This document shows, piece after piece, positions 34,652 to 50,490 of a DNA stretch of 64,000 nt (its first letter is position 1; each line of letters begins with the position of its first letter). Below the pieces are notes generated by a model. It was not told where the DNA came from and searched no databases. It saw only the letters and a list, made by a program, of their open reading frames with translations. This DNA is from Epiperipatus broadwayi (lineage: Eukaryota > Onychophora > Udeonychophora > Euonychophora > Peripatidae), in contig JAQFVV010012397.1 of assembly GCA_028023455.1 (NCBI GenBank), positions 3,552,888 through 3,616,887 on the forward strand, given 5' to 3'. Made by a program: the position numbers and the translations under genes.

Positions 34652-34696
34652 ATCCACTTGCATTCTCACTCATTCATTCACTTACTCATTCTATAT

Positions 34697-36990
<2,294 letters not shown>

Positions 36991-36999
36991 CATCATAGG

Positions 37000-38410
37000 A
37001 ACTAGGCACAGAGATATTCTCAAAGCATATTTTAATGTTTTATTCATAATTATCCTGCAAATATGCTTTGTCCTCCTTAGATTATATATGTTGAGATGCA
37101 GGTGATAATATTAAACTAGGTTACTAATTAATTTAGTCCTTAAATAGTATATTTGAAATACTAAATTTGAGAACTGGGTTGTATAGATATGCAAATAGAT
37201 GCTATCTATTTTTAAGGCACGATAATATAATTTTATGTATTTGCATTATATATATGTATAAGTTGCGGATGTATCCTTACAAAGTACACAATGTACAATT
37301 ATCTGCTTGCTGCATGATTATTGATGAGTTGCTGGCGGAGATTACACTTATCCACTTAGTCCGGGTAAAGCACACACTTTTAACTAGGGCATAAGGACCT
37401 AGATCATTCATAATTAATGCTTATCTGACTCCCTGAATTACTAATGTTCCTATTCATAGTAAGTTAAGTGGTTGTAGGGCAACTGAGCCTTTGGAAGCTG
37501 AAACTCATGAATAAAGACCCATTCACACCTTTTAGCTTTATTAATATTTTAATATGTGACATAGAGTATATAGATAAACCTATCATAAACCAGTTTTCTC
37601 TCCCTTTATATTAAATGCTTATCTAGCATTAGTGTATACCCTAATCTAGGTTAACACGCTAACCTGTGTATCTCTGAGCTTGACTATGTGCTCAACTTAA
37701 CTTTGTATAGATAGACGCCATAGGAGTGCTATCAAGTTAGTTATATAACTTTGGCTATAAAGTTCCATATGATTTAGCTGACTACAAAAGAACTATAAAT
37801 TTGGCATATTAATATAGGCATAAACTTCAATACCACACTACATTTTATTGAACACTTATAATGAGATAAAACGTAATATTAATCTTGTTAGTTATGCAAC
37901 GCCTGCGTGCGTAATCTTTCACATTCTCATTATATAATTTTGTATGCTTTAGTTTACTAATTTGTTATTGTTTTATTAAATTAATAATATTTAAAATTAT
38001 AACTCATTTTCATATCTTTATTGTCAATGAGTTCATTTTATCCAACTCTAGATTTAATTGCACACACATTATTATATCTATATGTGGATCATTCTATAAA
38101 ATTTCATAATCAATCATTGATATTTGAATTAATCACTTAGTCATATGTGTGTATATCTGACCAAATCAGTGTTAAATTAGATAATTTATGAGTCTTTTGT
38201 TTTACACTGAGTGACTGCCGGACCAAGGTTAAATTGAATGTCTGTGTACATTGAGAAATGTCATCCATAGGGTATTAGATCATTGAGCAGAGGTGAAAGG
38301 ATTGAATGTTGGTTGGATTCTGGATCCTAGCATCCAGATTTGATCAGCTTTAGTGTATTTTTCCTGTGTTTTAGATTTTGTTACGTGGAGGGACAATTCT
38401 TACCGTTACA
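37000..38410 (-). mobile_element. LTR-like element family C, minus strand, abutting (TATC)n
   Basis: Read on the minus strand it opens at 38410 with TGTAACGGTAAGAATTGTCC and continues ACGTAACAAAATC. 38240-38400 shares ATGTCATCCATA, GAGGTGA and GATTTTGTT.C blocks in the same order with 47265-47400, and 37440-37530 matches parts of 46240-46400. The (TATC)n array begins at the very next base. The left end is not resolved. No coding sequence; the small frame at 37167-37394 has no known motif. Confidence 0.45.
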
Positions 38411-38937
<527 letters not shown>

Positions 38938-40009
38938 TAATAGAACATTTTTTATTTGTTTTTATTCTAATTTTATATTTGGTCAATAAAAGATATAACA
39001 TTTCACTGATATTTTTTTATTATTCTACAATCTATGGGTTGATTTTGAAATATTTTAGCATTTTAGATTATGATGAGTGTAAACAAATCTCTGGCAGATT
39101 AGGAAAACAATCTAATCCATTGCTATAAATCAGGGAGAGGGAGGATACGAGTATTACAGTTTAAATTCTAAAAAAATAATTTTATTCTTAATTAAATATT
39201 GCAATGTTTTTGTTCTAAACTAATAAAAAACTTGAAGAGAAGTCATAAAAACGCAAAGTATCAATACTTTATGCTAGTTTTAAAATCAATATAAACAAAT
39301 CATTAATCTAATAATTTTCTAATAGTAGCAGATAACTTTTTTAGAATTCAAATTATGTCCAATCATAGGAATGAAAAACAAAACTAGAACTCATATTTTT
39401 GGTGAGCAGCAATTTTCATTTCAAATGTATCAGATTTGCCACCAGAAATAATAATGCTTTCTTTCATTTTATCATTTAGAAATTTATATAAATAAATCTG
39501 AATGGTCAACTAGATAGTTTTAATCATTGCTACAAATCATTTTGACTATATAAGTCAAATTCTCTAATCATATCAATAAAAACCAATACACAAATCACAT
39601 CTTTTTGCCCATTTTCCTAAAAACAGACACACACCTCTAGTACTTTTTGATTCTCTGTAACCATATTGGGTCGCTGATAACTATTCATTTACAATTGAAA
39701 AAAAAAGCTAATGTTTATCTGAGATTTATGATAATAGCATTTAACTTGTAGTTGAATTATTTTCACTAATTAGTTAAATTATTAAATGGTTTTAAAAAAA
39801 ATTCAAATTTGTTTATACTTCTCTAAATATGTTCAACTATTAGACTATAACACGCATATCAGTATGTAACTCAGCATTTGATTAGTAATATTTTTTTTCG
39901 TTCAGCTATACTGGCCTGATCAATGATGATCTGGCTTAGGAATTGAATTAGTGATCTTTAGATTTACAAATGTGTGGCCACATAAATTATATTAGTTTAG
40001 GTGTACACT
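38938..40009. other. A+T-rich spacer
   Basis: Nothing recognised. Confidence 0.5.
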
Positions 40010-40670
40010 TTATAATTTAGTTTTTGGGTTAAACTATGTATTAGTTTTGATTAATTCCCAATCTTTTGATGAAATAGCATCCACCATTGTCAAGGTTAAC
40101 TTTTCAAAGAAAAACCATTAAATCTCAAATAGTAACTAGATTGAATGTGAGACAAAGAATGAGATTGAGTATGAAGTAGTTGAGCATTCAGAATATTGAA
40201 TTAAATAATATTTGTCTAAATCACATGTTGTTAATAAATTGGTAATAATTGAAAGTTTGCTAGTCTTTCACATGCGCGTATCTCTCAAACAGCCAATCAG
40301 ATTTTAAACAGCTGTCTTAAGATGATCAGGCTTCGACACATGACAGACATTTTGATAAGAAAAGGATGATACCAACCTTTTCTCAACTTAACTTTTTATA
40401 TATATAAGTCAGTCTTAAGCGTCTTGGCCTGAAAGCTTGAATATATAAACATATACACTTATCATTCATTGTGTTATTAATTTATTAACAACATGCGATT
40501 TCAACAAATATTATTTACATATGTTGCTGATAAATTATATTAACATCTAGAAAATTGCAGTGTAGTAAATCTGAGATTTAGTGCCGTAATATCTTAAATT
40601 AATAACACAATGAATGATAAGTGTATATGCTTATATTCAAGCTTTCAGGCCAAGATGCTTAAGACTGGCT

Positions 40671-40765
<95 letters not shown>
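40671..40765. repeat. (TA)n microsatellite
   Basis: About 95 bp of TA with a single phase change near 40694, lying between two arms of the nested foldback. Confidence 0.95.
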
Positions 40766-40769
<4 letters not shown>

Positions 40770-41014
40770 TAAATTGAGAAAAGGTTGGTATCATCCTTTT
40801 CTTATCAAAATCTCTGTCATGTGTCGAAGCCTGATCGTCTTAAGACAGCTGTTTAAAATCTGATTGGCTGTCTGAGAGATAATTGCACATGTGAAAGACT
40901 AGCAAACTTTCAATTATTACCAATATTGAATTAAGAAAATGTTTATTTTCTTCAGTTTCACCATAATTGTTTTCAAGTTCATATTAGAAGCAAAAGATAA
41001 AATAAGTGATCTAC

Positions 41015-41350
41015 ATTAGGCTGGAATACATTGTGCTTCCAGCTCTATTTAAACCAATTAGTCTTTTTAATATTTCAGTCAACTCCCTCATCATTCCCAA
41101 TTCATACTTTTCCAAATTAGCAAGTTTGTTGGCATTATCAAAACCAGGTTTGTGACTTACATTTTAAAGAAATTAGTTACAAACCTGATTTTAATAATGC
41201 CAAAATACTTGCTAATTTTATACCAAAATACTTGCTAATTTGGAAAAGTATGAATTAAAAATCATGTGAGAGTCAACTAAAATATTAAAAAAAAACCAAC
41301 TAGTTTAAATAGAGCCGATGAAGCACAATGTATTCCAGCCTTATCGAGAT
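41015..41350. repeat. Hairpin inside FB4
   Basis: GGCTGGAATACATTGTGCTT (41032) pairs with AAGCACAATGTATTCCAGCC (41321), and CATACTTTTCCAAATTAGCA pairs with TGCTAATTTGGAAAAGTATG. In the right arm the segment ATACTTGCTAATTT is duplicated. Confidence 0.8.
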
Positions 41351-41635
41351 CACTAATTTTATCTCTTTCTTCTAATATTAATTTGAAAACAATTAATGTG
41401 GAAACTAAAAAAAATAAAGATTTTGTTAATTCACATTTTCTAGGTGCTCAACTACTTATACTCACTCTCATTCTTTACCTCACACTTAATCTCGATACTA
41501 TTTGAGATCTAACAATTTTTTTTTGAAAAGTTAACCTTGACAAAGGCAGATACTATTTTGTCGAAACATTAGAAATTAATCAAAACTAATTCATGGTTTA
41601 ACCCCAAAACTATAATAATATATATATTATTAAAA

Positions 41636-44600
41636 TCAGATTCAAATAGAATTATATCCAAGAAGTGGAGAATTAATTAGAATATGAAATATGCTGTTAG
41701 ATTTGTACTGGTTTTCTTGGTCCATATTCAATTGAGTGGTTGATTTATTATATATAAAATTTTAAATAAAGAACACTCTACACTCTATAGTTAATGAAAA
41801 GTGTTGGTTACTAAAGCAAAAATCATACCTTAATTTTTATGACCAATGGTTACTGTGGTGTAGATAAGTTTATTAAGTTCCATGTGGCTTCATTGAGCTG
41901 AAGCAGAAATAACATCTAAAAAACCAAAGAGTGAATAGAATAAAATTAGTTGTTGCGATGCTAGGGAAAAATTCTCTCTTTTATACTGTTAATAAGGTGA
42001 TGAGTGAGGCTTATTGGAATTTGGTGATAGATGTAATGAGACTAAGATATATTTGAAGTGATGGCACTTAAATAGAAAATATTTTCATGTTTCTTCCTCT
42101 TTGTGGAAGAGTGGACAAGTTGAGTATATATTGGCAGAAAACACATTTTAGATAAGAAGCTATAGATTGGTAATGCTTTCAAATTAATCATGACAAGGAA
42201 ATCAAGGTAATTGGATTTTAAGTCTCAGAATTTAAATTTTTTCATATTGTATTTGTTTTAAAGTGAAGAAGAGGTTGAAGTGTTAATAACTGTTCAGTTT
42301 TATGTGCAAGATTATATGCTTCCCATTAATTTAATTTAATTACTAATGTTACTTGAATATGGAGTAGGTGTCAAGAAAATTGAGGAAGATTTTGAAAAAG
42401 GTATTATTAACTGAAAGTGATGTACATGTTGAGGTGATGCAAATAAGTTTCTGAGTTTTTGTGAAAAGGATTTGTCTATTACATTTATTGTTTTTTTGAA
42501 GCTCAATTATAAGAATAAAATGAAGTGAAGATGCCATTGTTAGTGACATGTTTTAGCATGTTTCTAATAATCATCACAACAGTCTTCCTGGAGTTTATTT
42601 TATTTTTGAAACAAATGGTGATTAATACACTTAAAGTGATGCTCTAAAGACTTACATTATTTTTCCAAAAGCAACAGACAATAGAAATTTTATAAACTTA
42701 TCTATGAAAATGCTCTTAATTACTCCATTGTTTTTCTTTTGGGGACAAGTTACTGAATGGTTTCCAAACATTATAAATTATTGCAATAGATTGATTTATG
42801 GCATTGTTTGCCATTGTCATGGAAACAGATTCTTTAAATTTTTTTCATTTTTTTTGGATTTTTCTACTCAGTATCTTATGTTTCCCAATTGAACATATTA
42901 TCAGTGGTAAATGCATAGTCTGTTACTTTAGGTATGCATGGTCTTCTGCCAAAATTATTACTTTGTGTTTATTTAAACCTTTTTTATGAGATAGATAATT
43001 TCATCAATATTAGGCTTTATATTATAGTTTGTAGATATGTCTGAAGATAGTAAGAGGAAAAAATAGAGAAAGATTAAAACAAAATGTAGACAGAGAGAAG
43101 ACAAAAAAACACTACTTGTATTGAAAATTAATTATTCTTTAACAAACAATGACTTTATTCTACAATACACTAGGAGATTACCAAAAACTGCTTATTGGCA
43201 ATTAACTGTCACATCTACACTTGTTTATTCTACTGGCTACTTTCTTTGCATTATAACAATAGTCTGAATTAACCACCCGACATAAACCCATTAATAGATA
43301 AATGTTGCATATTGAAATACTAGAATAAATTATGCTAAGAGGATGCTGAGAAATGGCTAATTATTATCAATGATGATCAAGCATTATCATGTAGCCATTG
43401 TACACTTAACTATCTTAATTTGCCTTTATAGATAGTGCAAAAGACATAATGTATGTGCCAAAAATAACATATACATAATTAAAACTTTCATTTTACTACA
43501 CATTTTTGAAATATATGTAAATGTAATGACATTTGAAAAAGATAAATAAAAAATGATGAAGTTGGATTAAGGATAATTATGTAGTTATATTTATTAAAAA
43601 GCAGATATATTAATTTTAACTGAGCCTAAAGATTATATCTAGGCTAGAAATGAAAAGATAATCAGTACTAATTTAGATTGTGCTCTCCACCATTTTGGTT
43701 TTTGAGGGGAGTCCCAAAACCACCACTGTCCCAACCAGTGCTAAATAAAATCAGATAATACTGGTTGTCATTGCTATAAAGTTTTCCAATTATTTTCTTC
43801 ATTATAGTTAAGAAATCACAATTTCCATCAAAAATTAAAAAATAAATACAAATTTCACAGAGCCAAGCTTAATAAAAAAAATCAAATACCTCTAGAAATC
43901 AAAACATTAACCATATCAGGAATTAGAGATGGTCCTCTACTTTTGTACCTAATTGGCTTCTGAAACGTGTAAGAAAATTGAAATATATAAAAGTTAAACA
44001 ATATAAAAAATAAATAAATCACAAATTGTTTTTAAAATATTTATTTTGTAATGAGGTTTATTAGTATATACATAAACAACACTTTATTGATTAGTATCTG
44101 CCATTTTCTTTATAAATTTATCAAGAAATAATTGAATTGTACTCTTCTTGGTACTTATAAATTAGTCTGAACACCAAGGTTGATTTCTGATAATTCTGGA
44201 TAATAAAATCATATTAATGCAATAATTATATATGTTATTTAAAAATTACACTTACTGTCAAATTTTAAAAAATATATAATCTTATCCAATAATTAATTAT
44301 TAATAAATATAATAATAGTAAATTGACATAGAAACAGTCAGATCTGTCTATCCTTCTGTTTCACCTACTATATACTATAGTAGTATTTATTTATGTATCC
44401 CTATACCCAAATCCAATAATATATTATGCTAATATTATGTTAAATTTAAATCTAATTATACTAGTTATATATATGTGTGTGTATTTTAGCATACAGTATA
44501 GAAAACGTATGTATATATGTAAAAATCAGTAAATACACACATATATTTCTGGTAGTTAAATAAATGGAAACAGGCTATATATGTGTAATAAGAAATTACA

Positions 44601-44880
44601 TATATGCAGGAAAGAATAATATTATAGGATTAAAACATTAGAGAATTTCTTTATTTAGAATGTTTATTCTAAAATTAATATTTGAAATTATAATATTTCT
44701 ACATATATCATTAAATTATATAATTATGTTACATATATAATAAAATGTTTTTCCATCTTTAGATTTGTTTTTTGAAAAAGATGATTTAATAAAATTAAAC
44801 CTTCTCACTGTATTCTGACCTACTTAAAATTTTAAGAGTAAAAATAGATTTTAAAACCAAGTATGAATAAATTAATCTGG
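41636..44880. other. A+T-rich DNA, nothing recognised
   Basis: Small open frames here (for example 42704-42892) show no family motif. No RNA gene or repeat family. Confidence 0.45.
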
Positions 44881-45260
44881 TCAAGCTCAGGAAACCCACC
44901 TGTAAAAAAAAATTGATAACAGCAGGTATCCCAGATTACCAAGAATACAGTGAGGTAATTAGAAAAACAGATCTGAAACTACTAAGAAAAGGGAGAGGGG
45001 ATGAGTTAGTATATAATCTTACTTCAGCCATCTTTGAAACACTCAGAATCTATCTTTTGAATTTTGAGTATTTTGTAAAAATGATGATGATGATGGGGTA
45101 GAAGGCAATTCCCTTGCTTTCTAGATCCCAATGATAGTCTACAGGATATGGAGAAAGATGTACTAAAGGCTGATGCCACCTAAAGAAAATGCTCAAGATG
45201 AAGTCAACTTGCCAGAACAGAGAGAAGTTATAGCGGTAACAGATCTTCATCAATCTAAAG
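44881..45260. other. Slightly G+C-richer patch of unknown origin
   Basis: Open frames of 62 residues on plus (44913-45101) and 77 on minus (45050-45283) overlap around a (GAT)n run at 45080. Neither has a recognisable motif. It could be a decayed transposon tail. Confidence 0.25.
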
Positions 45261-45729
45261 TTAACTTTTAAACTAAACTTCATAAAGTGTAAAGCTAGCT
45301 AAATGTATTAATTAATGGCCAATAATTTAGTGTATTCTAAACTTCTAAATTAAATGTATGTTTTAGTTTCTTTTGTTTAAATTATAAATCTTGCCTGATT
45401 TATATTGATTTATTTTAACTTATTCTAACTGATTTGATTGATTCTGATTTATTATGCCTGATCTTAAATATGTTCCCAACTCATTTTATATATTTTAGCC
45501 TAATAATATTTGCTTTTTTTTATTAATTCTCATAAATGAATAAAATTTATATTAAACTGAATCAGTTGAAGTTAGGCTATTTTATTCTATTTCCTTTTTA
45601 AAGTAAACAAATAAAACCAAATGTTAGATTTCACTTACGTGAAATCTTATTTCTAAATTTATGTTTCTCTTAGTTAAATCTATGCCAATTTTCTTTTCTT
45701 TTCAATAATGTATTTGTTTGTTCTATGTT

Positions 45730-47415
45730 TGTTCAGAATGGAGTTTTACTCATAGTTAAATGATTAGTGAGAAGCAATTAGATATTCTCACATGTATATA
45801 AGTTAGTGTTTATTAATACATAAACAAAACTCCCTTCTGAAATGGATAAAATAAGTCTTATTTAAGAGATATAATTAAAAGCTTATAAATGCTTTAAGAT
45901 CAGTTTGCTTTAAATGTAATATTTAATTAATATTTAGCTGAAGTGATAAAATACAGCATAAGGCTAGAATTTAGTATTATAATTATCCAAAATATGCTGT
46001 AATCCTCCCTAAAATTACAAATACCTATATAGATGGCTTAGCAAATTAGATTCATAAGTTTTCCTTAAATAGCACAGTTATAGATGCCACATTATGAACT
46101 GATCTATGGTAGTTTCATGGAAGGCAACTATTGTTTTGCATCCTATTTTATTATATAATGATGTAGTCAGTGGGGAGAATGTGTCCTTAGGAAATGCATT
46201 AGCATATTTACTTGTTGCTGTACATTATATTCCAATCGGCATAGGTTTTAAGGGCCACCCCATTACTCTTAGTTCAGACAACTATATCTTCTTCATGTGG
46301 GCATAGGTTTTAAGGGCAACCCCATTTTGCATATTTAAGACTGAAGCATGAGGATTCAGAGTATTAAATTAGTTATTTGATCACCCAGACTAAAAGGTCT
46401 CTTTCACACCAATGGGTACGGTGTTAAGGGAACTGGTACTAGGTATGAATCCCATGAGAAAGTGCATATTTGAGATGCACAGACTCAGATTATGTATTTT
46501 CTATACACCTTGGTATCTGAAGTCTGACTGCCAATCATCAATTCATCCCACCATATAATTGTATATTTCAGCTTTGATCTGAAACAGAATCTGATTTTGT
46601 AGGAAAATAAGCTATATAGAGAATATGTTAAATAATATGCGTTTAATAAAATATTCTTTATAAATGATAATAATCACTTCTGCTAGTTCTAAAGCAAATC
46701 TAAATATATAGCATAAACTAGGCATAGATTATCATGAGCACCCCAAACCATTTAGCATAGTAATAAGTCTCATAAAAATGTAACTTGATAAATTACAAAC
46801 CTTCATCACCTGCGAATGATATATAAGTAATTTAAACAATTTGTAGCCAGAAAACTAATATCACCTGTGAGTGATTTGAAACATTATATATATATGTAAA
46901 CCAAAAAACTGCTTGTATCCCTAAAACCATCACCTGCATGTGAACTAAAAGCTTCAAATATTAATAAATTGTAATCCCCTAAAATCTTCATCTGTAAGTG
47001 AGTCAACCCCTATAATCCTATTATAATTTTATTATTTTTTTTTATTAGTTTTACCATTTAACATCTACTTAGTGTCTCAGTTTTGCTCATTATTAATTAG
47101 TTAACTATTAGTTATTAAGAATCATAATCCATATTTAATAATTATGCTCATGCTACACCTACATAGCTATACTGTTAAATATGTCCAATTCCCATAGTCT
47201 CATGTATTACCGATGTGCTACTGCTGTCACGCAAATTAAGAAAATACTGGTGAAGCCTCATATATGTCATCCATAAGGTAGTAAATCTTTGAGCATTAAC
47301 AAAGCAACTGAGGTGAGATTGGATTTGAAGTCTCAACAGTCTCATTTCGATCAGCCTTGGGATGATTTGCTAAAACTCTGGATTTTGTTGCACGAATGTA
47401 CAAATATGACTGTTA
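45730..47415 (-). mobile_element. LTR-like element family C, minus strand
   Basis: Read on the minus strand from about 47415 (AACAGTCATATTTGTACATT) it parallels the start of the copy at 62082 (AACAGTCAGGTTTGTACATT). Further matches in reverse order: GAACTGATC/CAGTTC blocks (46095 and 63390), AGTCTGACTGCC (46519) against GGCAGTCGAACATCAG (62994), and TTCAGAATGGAGTTTTACTC (45733) against AACTCCATTCTGATGAACAT (63874). CAGAAGGGAGTTTTG-type sequence occurs in both. No open coding frame. Confidence 0.55.
46795..46998. repeat. Short tandem repeat with CACCTG units
   Basis: Four diverged units carry CATCACCTGCGAATGA, TATCACCTGTGAGTGA, CATCACCTGCATGTGA and TTCATCTGTAAGTGA, about 60 bp apart. Their reverse complement is the unit of the 62.4-kb array. 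Confidence 0.6.
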
Positions 47416-47418
47416 TAA

Positions 47419-47617
47419 CATTTAATTGCTTATGACACTTTTGTCTTTCTATTATGGCTGGTAAAATAAAAAGAAACCCTTTTTAAGCATTAAAACTTAA
47501 CTCCCTCCCTTCACCTATAAGGTAGCAGGAGGGGATTAAATATTAATGTTTAAAAAAAAAGAGGTTTTGTTTTCCTAGCAACGAATGAAAGACAAAAGTG
47601 TCATAAGCAATTAAATG
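47419..47617. mobile_element. 199-bp palindromic MITE
   Basis: Terminal arms CATTTAATTGCTTATGACAC and GTGTCATAAGCAATTAAATG are perfect reverse complements, extending inward through TTTTGTCTTTC/GAAAGACAAAA. The middle is less well paired. It sits right against the end of the LTR-like copy. No target duplication could be assigned. Confidence 0.75.
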
Positions 47618-49340
47618 CCATTTATTTATTTTTGTTAATAAATTAAATATTAGATGGATTCTAAGTTTAAAAAAATCTGATAGTAATTTTTTAAAAAATA
47701 TGTCTAATTATGGCATTAATGTCATATATATATATATTGAATTTTATTGTGCGAAACTAACCATAATCAATCTTGGTGCCCAGGCTAATCTGTAAGTACC
47801 CACATCTTGTTCTTTTGTTGATAAAAAGTTCTGCAACATATTATGTCTTTTTCTATTACCCTTGTATGAAATAGTAAATTGTATGAAAGTAGAATGTATA
47901 AAAGTCGAAGATCATTTGTAATAAATGAACAACAACAACAACAAAAAAAAACCCAACAGCATAGTCACATGATCAAAAAATCCAATTACTAGCACAATAA
48001 AACAATATTATACAAATTATTATTGGTAAATGATCACAAAAATATTAATAAAATAATGTAGCCAAATAAAAAAAAATCAATTATCTCTAGAAATCAAAAT
48101 AATAAATCTATATTTAGCAAATATTATACCGCAATCAAATATAAAAGAAACAATATTTAGCAATTGGTATTAGAAAATGACCACAAAAATGTTAGCAAAT
48201 TTATGTGACCAAAACAAAATGAATTTAAATACTTTTAGAAATCAAAATACCAAACATATTACTAATTAGAAAAAGACTTAATAAATAAATAAAATAGGGT
48301 AGCAAATATTTGACCAAAAACATAATACTAATTACTAGGGTATTAAAATTAATAAATAAAAATAAAGAACCATATTATATATAATTAAAAAAATTAAAAC
48401 AAATAAAAGATTACTATACCAACATAAAAATTCCCATGTGGTAGCCAAAAAAAAAGGAACAACGGGGGGGGGGGATGATGATGGGATCATCTTGACACTG
48501 TCACAAAGTACTTTTGATCTTTTATTTTTTAGAGTAAGGAAAAAATACATTTGACTAAAAATGACAACAAACTTTAAAAAATTTGTAATCTTACAAAGTA
48601 ATACAAATGGTAATACTAATTATGTGAGAAATACTTTATATTGATAATTTATAGTATTGCTTGTAAATATCTGAACAGAGGAGACGGGGGAGGGAATAGA
48701 AAGATTGTGTTCGGTTTGTCCTAATTGTCTTAAGCACTTCAAACGTTTAACACCAAATATAAAGTGAGTAATAATAACCGTCAAACAAAAATTAAAGCAG
48801 GTGTTTCTTTTAATATTTTGTTTTTAAATCTATAAATGTTGTTTACTTGTTTTTTTTTTTTTAATTTGACATAGTTGTTAGTAACTTAACCAGTCCACCT
48901 AAAATAATTGTAATTTTCACCAAGAAGTAAAAGAAAACCCATAAATTTGATAGAAATATGCGTCATCAAAAAAGTCAAAATTTCAAAAGTAACATTAGGA
49001 AAATATCTGTAATTGGCAAATGAGGATAAAAACAATTTACTAGAGTAATCATGTGATCAAAAAAAATTTCCAAAGTATTAGTTCTGGTTTATATAAAATA
49101 TTAAAATCCTAAGATATACAAAAAAAATGGGGGGGGGGGATGAATTTAAAAAACAATAGATTAGAAAATAATATTTCAACAACAAATAAAAATTATTAAG
49201 CACGTAATAAGTATTAAAGTTAATAAATAAAATTATAAAAACATTACAATATAAAAACTAATACCAAAAATTACTAACAGAAAAACTTGGACATAAAAAC
49301 GACAGTTTATAAAATATTAAAATATTCCAATTTACTGCTA
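47618..49340. other. A+T-rich DNA
   Basis: No gene recognised. Contains G runs near 48465 and 49130 and a (TA)n run near 47720-47738. Confidence 0.5.
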
Positions 49341-50490
49341 TTGCATTATATAACTTACATAAAGGATTTGAACTCAGAATTTTTCAGTCTGTTTATTATT
49401 TATTCCATCTTAAGCAACTGATACACATGACGACACACACATGAAAAACAATCAATGATTACCAACATATGTATTTCGTGCAGAACCAGCACTCATCAGT
49501 TGGGACAGGTCATAATCTCCCACACATATATTCAAACAGTGCTCTATTTATATTAAGGTAGCATTTCCTCAAACTTCAATTGACAGGCTTCAATCTTCTC
49601 TTCCTTCCAACTATTCAACCGTCCATTTCATTGAAAAACCAATGATGGAATGCTCAAAGTCCTTATTAGATTTAATATTATAGTCATACACATGTAGACA
49701 TTACTTCAGTCTAACCCTTCTTCTTATCAAACCATTATGTATCCATATATAATAATAGGCAACAGATGGGTTGAACTTATACTAAGATGGACTTTATTTC
49801 TTAAACAATATATAATTTTAAGGCAGGTATTTAACTTGCTTATACTGTAAGTAGAGGGATTGAAGTCATGATTTTTCAATATATTCATCCTTCACTCCAG
49901 CTCAAGCAACCTGAGTTCAAATCCCTCTACTTCTATAAATGAAACATTCAGTATAAGCAAGTTCCTTACTGCCTTAGAATTACATACTACTTGGGAAATA
50001 GATTACATCTTTGTATAAGTTTAGTAAATCCCTCTCCTATTAATATATGTGAATACTTAATGGTCTGATAATAAGAGGAGTTAGATTGGTGTTACGTCTA
50101 CATGGGTATGACTACAATATTAAATCCAATAAAGGCTTTGAGCATTCCATCATTGGTTTTTTAATGAAATGAATAATTGAATAGTTGGAAGTGTTAGAAT
50201 ATTGAAACCTGTCCATTAAAGTTTGAGCAATTATTATTTTAATATAAACTGAGCACTAATTGTATATGTGTGTAAACGATTATGATCTAGCCCAACTGAT
50301 GAATGCTGGTCCTGCATAAAATATGTATGTTGGGGATTATGTATCTCTTTCACATGTGCGTGGTCATGTGTATCGGTTGCTTAAGATGGAATAGAAGATA
50401 AATAGACTTAAAAATCCAGAGTTCAAATTCTTCTACTTATATATATGAAGCATTCTGTGTAAGCAAGTTACATATTGCCTTAGAATTGCT
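49341..50490. mobile_element. Foldback element FB3 with a nested relative
   Basis: Left arm 49368-49690 faces right arm 50110-50425: GATACACATGACGACACACA against GTGCGTGGTCATGTGTATCG, GTTGGGACAGGTCATAAT against the AGCCCAACTGATGAATGC region, and GGAATGCTCAAAG against CTTTGAGCATTCC. Sequence overlaps strongly with FB1 and FB2. The spacer contains a smaller hairpin (49806-49990) whose arms also carry the family's terminal AACTTGCTTATACTG and AGTAGAGGGATT blocks. Confidence 0.75.
49806..49990. repeat. Inner hairpin of FB3
   Basis: AACTTGCTTATACTG (49831) pairs with CAGTATAAGCAAGTT (49950), and GTAGAGGGATTGAAGTC pairs with the TGAGTTCAAATCCCTCTAC block. The loop is near 49875-49905. Confidence 0.7.

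Larger units (their letters stand above)
40010..41635. mobile_element. Nested multi-level foldback FB4
   Basis: Outer arms 40018-40230 and 41420-41630 face each other (GTCAAGGTTAACTTTTC against GAAAAGTTAACCTTGAC; ATTAGTTTTGATTAATT against AATTAATCAAAACTAAT). Between them lies an inner pair, about 40230-40400 and 40765-40925 (CTTCGACACATGACAGA against TCTGTCATGTGTCGAAG). Inside that is a third pair, about 40400-40482 and 40590-40672 (CTTAAGCGTCTTGGCCTGAA against TTCAGGCCAAGATGCTTAAG). A separate hairpin, 41015-41350, sits in the right-hand spacer. No transposase. The block TTTGTCGAAACATTAG near 41559 resembles a retroelement tail. Confidence 0.8.

Noticed and set aside
41525-41585. Hammerhead-like motif (GACAAA ... 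TTTGTCGAAA)
   Set aside because: A helix-II-like stem and GAAA are present, but the CTGATGA block is missing upstream (TTAACCTT instead).
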